A DNA stretch of 64,000 bases from Streptacidiphilus jeojiense (GTDB taxonomy: Bacteria; Actinomycetota; Actinomycetes; Streptomycetales; Streptomycetaceae): positions 246,537 through 310,536 of the forward strand of contig NZ_JOEH01000003.1 of NCBI RefSeq assembly GCF_000719095.1, in the 5' to 3' direction. Position numbers and translations under genes: made by a program. Under the pieces are notes generated by a model. The model made no database searches. It was given only the letters and a program-made list of their open reading frames with translations, and was not told where the DNA came from. Each line of letters opens with the position of its first letter. Positions within the stretch are counted from its first letter, which is position 1. This document shows, piece by piece, positions 51,180 to 58,473 of this stretch.

Positions 51180-52751
51180 ATGGTCTCCTTCACCCCCGTC
51201 CACCGCTCCTTCGAGGAACAGGTGCGGCTGCGCGCCGACCGGACGCTCTTCGAACTACCGGACGGCCACGGGGTCACTTGGCGGCAGACCGACCTGGCCG
51301 CCGGGCGGATCGCCGCCCGACTGCTGGCCGACGGAGTCCGGCCCGGTGACCGGGTCGCCGCGCAGGTGGAGAAGTCCCCCGAGGCCATCGCCCTCTACCT
51401 GGCCACCCTGCGCATCGGCGGCGTCTTCCTGCCCCTCAACACCGCCTACACCGGCGCGGAGGTCGACTACTTCATCGGCGACGCCCGGCCCCGCGTGTTC
51501 GTCTGCGCCCCCGAGCGTCGCGAGCAGCACGCCCACCGGGCCGGCGATGGCATGCTCGTGGAGACGCTCGGCACCACGGGGGACGGCACCCTCCTGGACG
51601 GTGGTCCCGGACCGGACGGCCCCGGAGCCGACGACCGGGCGGGGCGCTCCTTCGAAGCCCGCGCCGAGGACCCCGCGGCGATCCTCTACACCTCCGGGAC
51701 CACCGGGCGCTCCAAGGGTGCGGTTCTCTCGCACGGCAACCTGGCCTCGAACTGCGCAGCCCTGGTGGAGGCCTGGCAGTTCACCGAGGTGGACCGGCTG
51801 ATCCACGCGCTGCCGATCTTCCATGTGCACGGCCTGTTCGTCGCCGTGAACATGGCGCTGACCACCGGCGCCACCCTGCTCTACCTCCCGAGATTCGACG
51901 CCGGGCAGATCGTGGGGCTGCTGCCGCGGGCGACGGTGTTGATGGGCGTACCGACCTTCTACACCCGGCTGCTGGACGAGGACCGGCTCACCCCTGCCGC
52001 CTGCGCCTCCATGCGGCTGTTCGTCTCCGGCTCGGCACCCCTCCTCGCGAGCGACCACCGGGCCTTCGAGGCCCGCACCGGCCACGCCATCGTGGAGCGC
52101 TACGGCATGACCGAGACCGGGATGAACACCAGCAACCCATACGCGGACGGCCCGCGCCGGCCCGGCACGGTCGGCAGGCCGCTGGCAGGCGTCTCGGTCC
52201 GGGTGGTGGAACCGGAGAGCGGCCGGGAGCTGCCCGCCGGCGAGGTGGGCGGGATCGAGGTGCGCGGACCCAACGTCTTCGCCGGCTACTGGGAGCTCCC
52301 CGAGAAGACGGCCGCCGAGTTCCGCGCGGACGGCTACTTCAAGACCGGTGACCTGGGCCGCTTCGACGCGGACGGCTACCTCCACATCGTGGGCAGGGAC
52401 AAGGACCTGGTCATCTCCGGGGGGTTCAACATCTATCCCAAGGAGATCGAGGAACTGCTCGACGCCCACCCCGCCGTGGCCGAGTCCGCCGTCATCGGCG
52501 TCCCGCACCCGGACTTCGGGGAGACCGTCGTCGCGGTGGTCGTCGCCGCACCGGGCCAGGAGCCCCGGGAAAAGGAACTCCTGGCCTCCGTGGCGGAGCA
52601 CCTCGCCCGCTTCAAGCACCCCAGGGCTGTCCACGTGGTCGACGCTCTGCCACGCAACATCATGGGCAAGGTGCAGAAGGCCGAGCTCCGCCGCCACTAC
52701 GCGGACCTGTTCACCGGCCCCGACCCCCGGGCCGGCCGGGCGCCCCGCTAA
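51180..52751 (+). CDS. matB: Malonyl-CoA synthetase (acyl-CoA ligase)
   Basis: An ATP-dependent ligase making malonyl-CoA from malonate and CoA. ATG 51180 (or GTG 51183) gives 523 residues, close to known MatB proteins. The P-loop is YTSGTTGRSKGA, with LPIFHVHGLFVA, YGMTETGMNTSNPYADGPRR and the late motifs FKTGDLGRFDADGY and RNIMGKVQKAELR with the catalytic Lys. The RYGMTETxM and pocket Arg segment (PRRPGTVG) resembles malonate-specific enzymes. A second, diverged copy of its last 38 codons lies at 53559-53678. It is the last gene of the cassette. Confidence 0.9.
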   Translation: MVSFTPVHRSFEEQVRLRADRTLFELPDGHGVTWRQTDLAAGRIAARLLADGVRPGDRVAAQVEKSPEAIALYLATLRIGGVFLPLNTAYTGAEVDYFIGDARPRVFVCAPERREQHAHRAGDGMLVETLGTTGDGTLLDGGPGPDGPGADDRAGRSFEARAEDPAAILYTSGTTGRSKGAVLSHGNLASNCAALVEAWQFTEVDRLIHALPIFHVHGLFVAVNMALTTGATLLYLPRFDAGQIVGLLPRATVLMGVPTFYTRLLDEDRLTPAACASMRLFVSGSAPLLASDHRAFEARTGHAIVERYGMTETGMNTSNPYADGPRRPGTVGRPLAGVSVRVVEPESGRELPAGEVGGIEVRGPNVFAGYWELPEKTAAEFRADGYFKTGDLGRFDADGYLHIVGRDKDLVISGGFNIYPKEIEELLDAHPAVAESAVIGVPHPDFGETVVAVVVAAPGQEPREKELLASVAEHLARFKHPRAVHVVDALPRNIMGKVQKAELRRHYADLFTGPDPRAGRAPR

Positions 52752-52978
52752 CGGCCTAGGACTGCTCCCCGGATCGGGCGGATGGGGGCACACCTGGCGC
52801 TTGAGGCTGTGACGGGCGGCCAGGGCGGCCTTCCAGACCTTGCGCGCCAGCTCTCCGGCAACCTCGTCCGAGGCGACCAGGTGATGGCGCCTGTCTCCCT
52901 GAGTGCGCAGGCCCGACGCGCCGAGCGGGCGTCCAGGTGTGCACCCTACGGCCGAGGGCGTGTGCAACGCTGGTGCGT

Positions 52979-53032
52979 ATGAACCGACTTGCTGGTCTGA
53001 CCTCGCCGTACCTGCTTCAGCACGTCGAGTAA
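52979..53032 (+). pseudogene. Truncated DUF255 gene, copy 3
   Basis: ATG 52979 reads [17 protein letters not shown] and stops. It matches the first 16 residues of copies 1 and 2 and shares upstream bases (GCGTGTGCAACGCTGG). Its homology ends earlier than theirs, at GTCGAGTAA, which is the start of the 30-bp repeat. Confidence 0.78.
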
Positions 53033-53052
53033 CGCCAGGGGCTTTGAGCGTC
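53024..53052. repeat. Imperfect 29/30-bp direct repeat, left copy
   Basis: The 29 bases here begin GTCGAGTAACGCCAGGGG and end GCTTTGAGCGTC. The 30-bp counterpart at 53453-53482 begins GTCGGAGTAGCGCCAACG and ends GCTTTGAGAGTC. The second copy begins inside the recurring AGCAAGTCGGAGTAG sequence that also ends the 44-residue gene at 45230. Confidence 0.65.
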
Positions 53053-53558
53053 TGGTCGGGGCAGCTTCGGCATACTTGATCAGGCGGGCCACCAGTGCCT
53101 GTTCAGAAGCACTGGTCCGGCTCGTTGGCGTCTACGCAAGTCAGTGTTGCCACTGTCCGATTCACGACGACCAGACGGTGGCAGGTGGCGGCCCGCCTCC
53201 CCACGGCATGAGCCAGGCAGAGACGGTTACGGGCCAGGGCCGGCTACTACGAACGCTTTTGGCGAGCGAGGAAGCCGTCAACGAATCGTTCGACCTAGTG
53301 TAGTTGAGTGGAGTCGTCCACGTTCAGCCGGTCGAAGGGCTTCACTCCTGCGTTCAACAGCAGACGGCTTCGGCTGTGATCGTAGCCCGCATGCTCCCGG
53401 TGCTGTGGTCCGTCGATCTCGATGACACCCGCCTACCCGCATGCCCTAGCAAGTCGGAGTAGCGCCAACGGCTTTGAGAGTCGGTCGGATCAGATCGGAT
53501 GATCTCTCGAAGGTCTCGTTCTGCGAGTACACGACGGTCTCGACCAGGGTCTCGTGGC

Positions 53559-53678
53559 CGTGTGGTCGACGCGCTGTCCCGCAACGTCATGGGCAAGGTG
53601 CAGATGGCCGAGCTTCGTCGCCGCTGTGCGGACCTGTTCGCCGGCTCCGCTGCCGGAGCGGGGCAACCGGTCCGCTGA
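53559..53678 (+). pseudogene. Detached 3' end of a matB-like gene
   Basis: The frame reads VVDALSRNVMGKVQMAELRR and CADLFAG and ends TGA 53676-53678. It parallels the last 38 codons of matB (VVDALPRNIMGKVQKAELRR) with many synonymous and some amino-acid differences; the catalytic Lys context is kept. It has no start and no upstream homology. It is therefore the remnant of a second, related ligase gene rather than part of the intact one. Confidence 0.85.
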
Positions 53679-53697
53679 CGGAACCGGGAGCAGCCGG

Positions 53698-53736
53698 GCC
53701 CGGTGCGACCGTTCACGGGGGACGGTCGCACCGGGC
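53698..53736. terminator. 15-bp hairpin between remnant zone and protease
   Basis: GCCCGGTGCGACCGT (53698-53712) and its exact reverse complement (53722-53736) flank a 9-base loop. It lies 20 bases after the matB-like remnant stop and 27 bases past the stop of the minus-strand protease, so it is probably bidirectional. Confidence 0.85.
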
Positions 53737-53762
53737 CTCGGGGCTGGCGGGATGTCACCAGG

Positions 53763-56700
53763 TCACTGCCGTAGCAGGGTCCAGTCCTGGGTGGTGGTCA
53801 CCCCCTTGGCGACCTTGACGGAGACTGTGTCGGGTTGGTAGCCGTCCTTGGCGGCGAGGACGGTGACCTTGTCGCTGGGCAGCCAGTACCCGTACTGGCC
53901 GTTCCTGTCGCTGTGGACGGTGTACGAGGCGGTTCTGGAGATGATCCGGATGGTCGCACCCGGCAGCGGGTGCAGCGCACCGGCGGCGTCCCGGTACTGG
54001 ACGGTGCCGGCCAGCTTGCCCCACGTGTTGGGCGGTTTGACGGTCATCGTCACGCCGACCGCAGGGACGCGGTACGGGGTGTCCGTGGTCGCCAGCATTC
54101 GCCCGGTGTAGTTGCCCGGTTGGGCCACGGAGGCGTCCGCGGCATCGAAGGTGACGGTCACCTTGGTGCTGGCGCCTGCCGCGAGGGTGAGCGTGGGGGT
54201 GTTGAGCGAGAGCCACGGCGCCGGGCCGTCCGAGGGCTGGTCCCAGCCCGCGAGCACCTGAGCGGTCGGCTGCGCGTCCCCGACGCCGATGCTGCCGCCG
54301 ATGGCGTAGAAGCCCTGGCTGCCGCCGAAGCGGTACGAGGCGACCGGGGTGTTCGGCAGCTCGGTCCAGCTGTCAGTGGCCGGGTCGTAGGCCCAGCCCT
54401 GGTTGGACAGAGCGGTGTCGACGACACCGTCCTGGAGCAGCAGCTGCCCGTTCGCACTGGTGTAGGCGGTGCCCCAGTCGGTCTTCGGGAGCGAGGCGAT
54501 CGGGCTCCAGGCGTCGGTGGCCGGGTCGTAGACGTAGGCATGGGCGCTGTCGGCGTTCGCCGCCGAGTACCCGCCGGCGCAGTAGAGCTTGCCGGCGATG
54601 CCGCCGCAGGCCTCCCAGGCGGTGGGCTCGGGGTAGTCGGCGATCTTCGTCCAGGTGTTCTGCGACGGGTCGTAGGCGAGGGCGTCGGTGCTGCCGCAGC
54701 CGGTGTTCGTGCAGCCGCCGACGACGTACATCTTGCCGCCCGCCGCGGCGCTGGCGGCCCCCGCGTGTCCGGACGGGATGGTGGCTCCGGTGCTCCAGCT
54801 GTCGGTGGCCGGGTCGTAGATCTCCATCGAGGAGTCGACGGTGGACTGCGGGGTCCATCCGCCGACGACGTAGATCCTGCCGTCGATGGCGGCGTGGGCG
54901 GGTGCGTCCCGCTTGTCGTGGGCGCTCGCCTTCTGCGTCCAGGACCCGGTGGCGGGGTCGTAGGCGTAGAGGGTGTTCACTTCGCCCACGTCGTTGCCGG
55001 CGAACCCGAGGCCGGAGTAGACGACACCGCCGACGGTCTCGACGACGTTGTCGGTGCTCGCGGCGGGGACGTCCGCAATGGGCTGCCAGCCCTCCGAATC
55101 GGCGGGTCCGACGGCGTTCTGAGCCGCTGTCAGAGCGGTGGCGGCCGCCTTCCTCTCGGCGGGGGTCGCGTTCGCCGCGGCGAGGGCCGCGGGTCCCGCG
55201 GAGAACGGGCCGGCAATGCGCCGGGTCGGGACGTTCCCGGTGGCGCCGACGGACGCTGCCGTGTAGCCGGAGGACTCGGCCGAGAGCGTGACCGTTGCGG
55301 GCGCGGTTCCGGTGTTGCGGACGGTGAGCGTGGTCTTCGCCGTGCCGCCCATCTTGGCAGTGGCGGACAGCGAGGTGGAGGAGAGCTCGACGCGGCCGGC
55401 CTTCATGGCGAAGTCGGCCTCGGTGACCGTGCTCTGGACGATGGCCACAGTCGAGGCGGCGGAGGCGTAGTGCGCCAGCGCGGCATCGACGGTGTGGCTG
55501 CTGACGCCCGGCACGAAGGCCCAGTAGAAGGCACCGCCGAGGGCGGTGTCGTCAACGACCGTGGACGTGGCGGAGACGGTGCTGTCGGCGGCATCGGTGA
55601 CGGCCACGCCTGCCAGCGCGGCACCGGTGTTGGCGTCGGTCACCTTGCCGACGAGCAGGCCGCCCTGCTGGGGGTCGCAGGTGGCGCCGCCCAGCTGGAC
55701 GTTGTCCACCTCCCAGTAGCCGCCGGTGGTGGCGCTGTAGGCGAAACGGATCTGCACCTGGGACTGCCCGGCAGCCTGCGGCAGCGGGACCGAGACGACA
55801 GTCCGGATCGAGGTGGCGGAGGGGGAGTTCCAGACGGTGGTCCAGGTGGCGCCGCCGTCGGTGCTGAGCTGGACGGCACCTGCGGTGTCGGTGCCCTTGG
55901 CGTAGCCGTCCCCGAAGGAGAGGACCGGAGGGTCGTCCGCGGTGAAGGTGGACAGGTCGGTTGCCGGGCTGGTCAGCGTGGTGTTACGGATGTTGTCCTG
56001 GTACGCGTCGGCGTCGACGATCGCGAAGTTGCCGTCACCGGTGGTCAGGTTGGAGTGCCCCAGCGGGTTGGTGAAGACCCAGCCGGCCTTGGTCCCGGCC
56101 GCGCTGGCGACGCTCCAGCCGTCCGGGACGGCCTTGTCGTCGAAGCTCTGGAAGAGTCCGTGGTGGTTGAGCTGGTACCCCGCCGCCGTGCACGCGGCGG
56201 TGTCGATCGGCAGTTGGACGTCGTCGGTCAGCGAGGACGTGCCTGCGCTGATCGTGCTGGTGGTGGACTGGTAGCCCCGGTAGTAGGGGGTGAAGTCCAA
56301 GGTGTAGTCGGCGTTGACGGGAACGTAGACCGTGTAGGCGCCGGTCTTCGGATCGGTGTGGACCGGGCCGCCGGTGGCGCCTTCGACGCTGATCGAGGCG
56401 TAGAGCGGCCAGCCCTGCCCGGAGCCGTCCTTGACGGTGCCGGACACCTTGACCCGGGCCACCTCGGCGAGCGCGAGGTTCTCGGTCACCACACCGCCGT
56501 CGGTGACGGTGACGCCCACCGCCTTCCCGGTCGCGAAGCCGTAGGCCCCCGCGGTGACGTCGTAGGTGCCGGGGGAGAGGTAGAGGTCGTAGCTGCCGTC
56601 GGCGGCTGTGGTCACCGAGCGGCCGCCGGCCGAGACGACGGCGTCGGCTACCGGATCGCCGGTCGTTGCGTCCGTGATCGTGCCCTTGACCTGGCCGTGT

Positions 56701-58064
56701 GGTGCGGCCGAGAACGCGTCCGTGCCGTTCGGGGTGCCCAGGCCGGTGGGGCCGTCGTAGCCGGTCTGCGCGGTGCAGTAGTAGGCCGGCGTGCAGTGGC
56801 CGTTGCTGCCGCTGGTCACGTCGTTGAGCGCGGAGCGGTCGTTGTACGGGTAGGAGCTCGGGTAGCTGCCCTGGGCCGGGGTGCCGGCGTCGGCATAGGT
56901 GGCGGTGATGATCGGAGCCGATGCGGAGGTGCCGCCGTAGACGGCCCAGCCGCTGCCGCCGTAGGTCTGGTACACGGCCAGGCCGGTGGCGGGGTCGGCG
57001 ACGGCGGAGACGTCGGCGACGGTGCGTTTGGCGCAGCCGGTGTCGGTCTGCCAGGTCGGCTTGGACTCGTAGACCGAGCAGCCTGAGCCGCCGCCACCGT
57101 AGCTGTTGCTCCACGCCGACTCGGTCCAACCACGTCCGGTCCCTGCGGACTTGGTGAGCGAGGTGCCGCCGACGGAGGTGACGTACTGGGAGGCGGCGGG
57201 GTAGGTCACGCCGTAGGCGCTGTCGCCGGAGCTGGCCACGACGGCCACGCCCGGGTGGTTGTAGTACGGGTCGGCGGCGGTGGTCTCGGAGGCGTCCTCG
57301 CCGCTCCCGGGGGCGGAGGAGTAGCCGCTGCCGTAGGAGTTGGACACGTACTTCGCGCCGAGAGCGACTGCGGTGTCAACGCCGGTGCCCAGGTCGTCGG
57401 TGGACGCGGTGCTCGCCTCGACCAGCAGGATGTGGGCGTCGGGTGCGACGGCGGAGACCATGTCGAGGTCGAGCGAGATCTCGCCGGCCCAGCTGCTGTC
57501 GGCGGGCGGGAGGGCAGGGCCGCCGGTCTGGTTGACCTTGCTGAGGCAGCCGTTGGCGGTGGTGCAGGCGGGCAGCCCGTACTGGGCGCGGTACACCGCC
57601 AGGTCGGCTTCTGCGTTCGGGTCGTCGTAGGCGTCGACGATGGCGATGGTCGCGCCCGCGCCGCCGTCTGCCGGAAGGCTGTAGGCCGAGAGCAGGTCGG
57701 AAGGGCCGTAGCCCGCGGGCGGGTTGGTGTTCGGCTGGGCGTCCGCCGGGGTCGCCGCGCCGCTCTTGGCGCCCTTTCCGCGCATGACGCCCTTCACGGC
57801 CGAGATGTCGGTGCGCTTCAGGGCGAAGCAGGTGGCCTGGCCGGGCTTGGGCGCGGTCGTGCAGACCGGTTCGCTGTGCGGCGCGCCGGTGTGCCGCTGC
57901 GTGTCCGTCGTGGTCGGTATCGTCGGGGCCGAGGCGCTGGTCGCGCCCGATGCCCCGGCGGTTCCGGCGGTGGCGGCCAGCGCCGTCGGGCCGTTGAGGC
58001 CCGCCAGCGCCAGCGCGCCGACGGCCGCGGTGGCGGCAGTCAACCGGAGGCGTCTGATTCCCAT
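53763..58064 (-). CDS. Giant secreted S53 protease with kelch and regulatory-like domains, copy A
   Basis: A 1433-residue exported protein. ATG 58064 follows CAGGAG; the signal peptide ends near ALA-A (residue 30). A short Cys-containing leader with CFALKRTDISAVKGVMRG takes the place of the usual large S53 propeptide. The catalytic domain has the Glu/Asp pair in WAGEISLDLDMVSAVAP (about 194-202), Asp in ASSGDSAYG (about 280) and Ser in GGTSASAPI (about 378). Carboxypeptidase regulatory-like beta domains (about 450-620), a lectin-like DNVQLGG domain, and about five kelch repeats (about 1000-1275, YDPATDSWS) follow. Its near-twin lies head-to-head at 58474. Confidence 0.92.
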   Translation of the reverse strand: MGIRRLRLTAATAAVGALALAGLNGPTALAATAGTAGASGATSASAPTIPTTTDTQRHTGAPHSEPVCTTAPKPGQATCFALKRTDISAVKGVMRGKGAKSGAATPADAQPNTNPPAGYGPSDLLSAYSLPADGGAGATIAIVDAYDDPNAEADLAVYRAQYGLPACTTANGCLSKVNQTGGPALPPADSSWAGEISLDLDMVSAVAPDAHILLVEASTASTDDLGTGVDTAVALGAKYVSNSYGSGYSSAPGSGEDASETTAADPYYNHPGVAVVASSGDSAYGVTYPAASQYVTSVGGTSLTKSAGTGRGWTESAWSNSYGGGGSGCSVYESKPTWQTDTGCAKRTVADVSAVADPATGLAVYQTYGGSGWAVYGGTSASAPIITATYADAGTPAQGSYPSSYPYNDRSALNDVTSGSNGHCTPAYYCTAQTGYDGPTGLGTPNGTDAFSAAPHGQVKGTITDATTGDPVADAVVSAGGRSVTTAADGSYDLYLSPGTYDVTAGAYGFATGKAVGVTVTDGGVVTENLALAEVARVKVSGTVKDGSGQGWPLYASISVEGATGGPVHTDPKTGAYTVYVPVNADYTLDFTPYYRGYQSTTSTISAGTSSLTDDVQLPIDTAACTAAGYQLNHHGLFQSFDDKAVPDGWSVASAAGTKAGWVFTNPLGHSNLTTGDGNFAIVDADAYQDNIRNTTLTSPATDLSTFTADDPPVLSFGDGYAKGTDTAGAVQLSTDGGATWTTVWNSPSATSIRTVVSVPLPQAAGQSQVQIRFAYSATTGGYWEVDNVQLGGATCDPQQGGLLVGKVTDANTGAALAGVAVTDAADSTVSATSTVVDDTALGGAFYWAFVPGVSSHTVDAALAHYASAASTVAIVQSTVTEADFAMKAGRVELSSTSLSATAKMGGTAKTTLTVRNTGTAPATVTLSAESSGYTAASVGATGNVPTRRIAGPFSAGPAALAAANATPAERKAAATALTAAQNAVGPADSEGWQPIADVPAASTDNVVETVGGVVYSGLGFAGNDVGEVNTLYAYDPATGSWTQKASAHDKRDAPAHAAIDGRIYVVGGWTPQSTVDSSMEIYDPATDSWSTGATIPSGHAGAASAAAGGKMYVVGGCTNTGCGSTDALAYDPSQNTWTKIADYPEPTAWEACGGIAGKLYCAGGYSAANADSAHAYVYDPATDAWSPIASLPKTDWGTAYTSANGQLLLQDGVVDTALSNQGWAYDPATDSWTELPNTPVASYRFGGSQGFYAIGGSIGVGDAQPTAQVLAGWDQPSDGPAPWLSLNTPTLTLAAGASTKVTVTFDAADASVAQPGNYTGRMLATTDTPYRVPAVGVTMTVKPPNTWGKLAGTVQYRDAAGALHPLPGATIRIISRTASYTVHSDRNGQYGYWLPSDKVTVLAAKDGYQPDTVSVKVAKGVTTTQDWTLLRQ

Positions 58065-58473
58065 CGGGTTGGAGCTCCTGTCGCGTGCGTGGCCGGGCCT
58101 GATCGCCGACTGGGCGGGCGCACAAGCTCCCGTTCCTGCAGGGAGATCGCACGGAAACGGGATGCCCGGACGGAGGCGCGGCTCGGGAAGCGGATGCGCT
58201 TCGTTTCGAGATCATTCTGGTGAATCCCGGATGGACGGAACGGTCTTCCCCTGTCGAGACTGCGACATGACGTGATCTCGCCGCGTACGCGCAAGCCCCC
58301 GTGCCGGCTGAGATGTCGTGGTCTCGCCATGTCGTGCTGTCGCCAGTCGACAGCCCTCCCGGACCACCGTCGCCCCGGGTCAGGATGACGCCCCGAAGCG
58401 CCCTGCTTCCCGAGCCGTGCGGACACGCAGGCCGTCCCGCACCTGCCCGGCCTCCACGACGGACGGAGAGCAC
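58065..58473. other. Shared divergent promoter region of the twin proteases
   Basis: This 409-base gap separates the two start codons. It contains three imperfect 19-bp direct repeats (58264-58282, 58310-58328, 58326-58344) with consensus near SMSATGWCGTGNTSTCGCC, where the last two overlap by three bases. They lie nearer the plus-strand gene. I see no gene in the gap. Confidence 0.65.

Larger units (their letters stand above)
52752..53762. other. Remnant zone of gene fragments and repeats
   Basis: About 1 kb with no intact gene. In order it holds: a minus-strand open stretch around 52790-52910 that looks like the C-terminus of an unknown protein (TQGDRRHHLVASDEVAGELA); the third DUF255 fragment (52979); a 30-bp imperfect repeat at both ends of a roughly 430-bp unit (53024 and 53453); the end of a small gene reading PSKSE (53448-53462); and a copy of the matB 3' end (53559-53678). 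The pattern suggests repeated insertion and loss at one place. Confidence 0.7.

Noticed and set aside
53076..53303. A 75-codon plus-strand frame in the remnant zone
   Set aside because: No SD, no recognisable motif and unusual codon use. It sits between repeat fragments and is most likely a chance frame.
53835..57086. A 1083-codon plus-strand frame opposite protease copy A
   Set aside because: The product is repetitive Gly/Val/Arg with no signal peptide or motif. The minus strand carries the clear S53 active site and kelch repeats.
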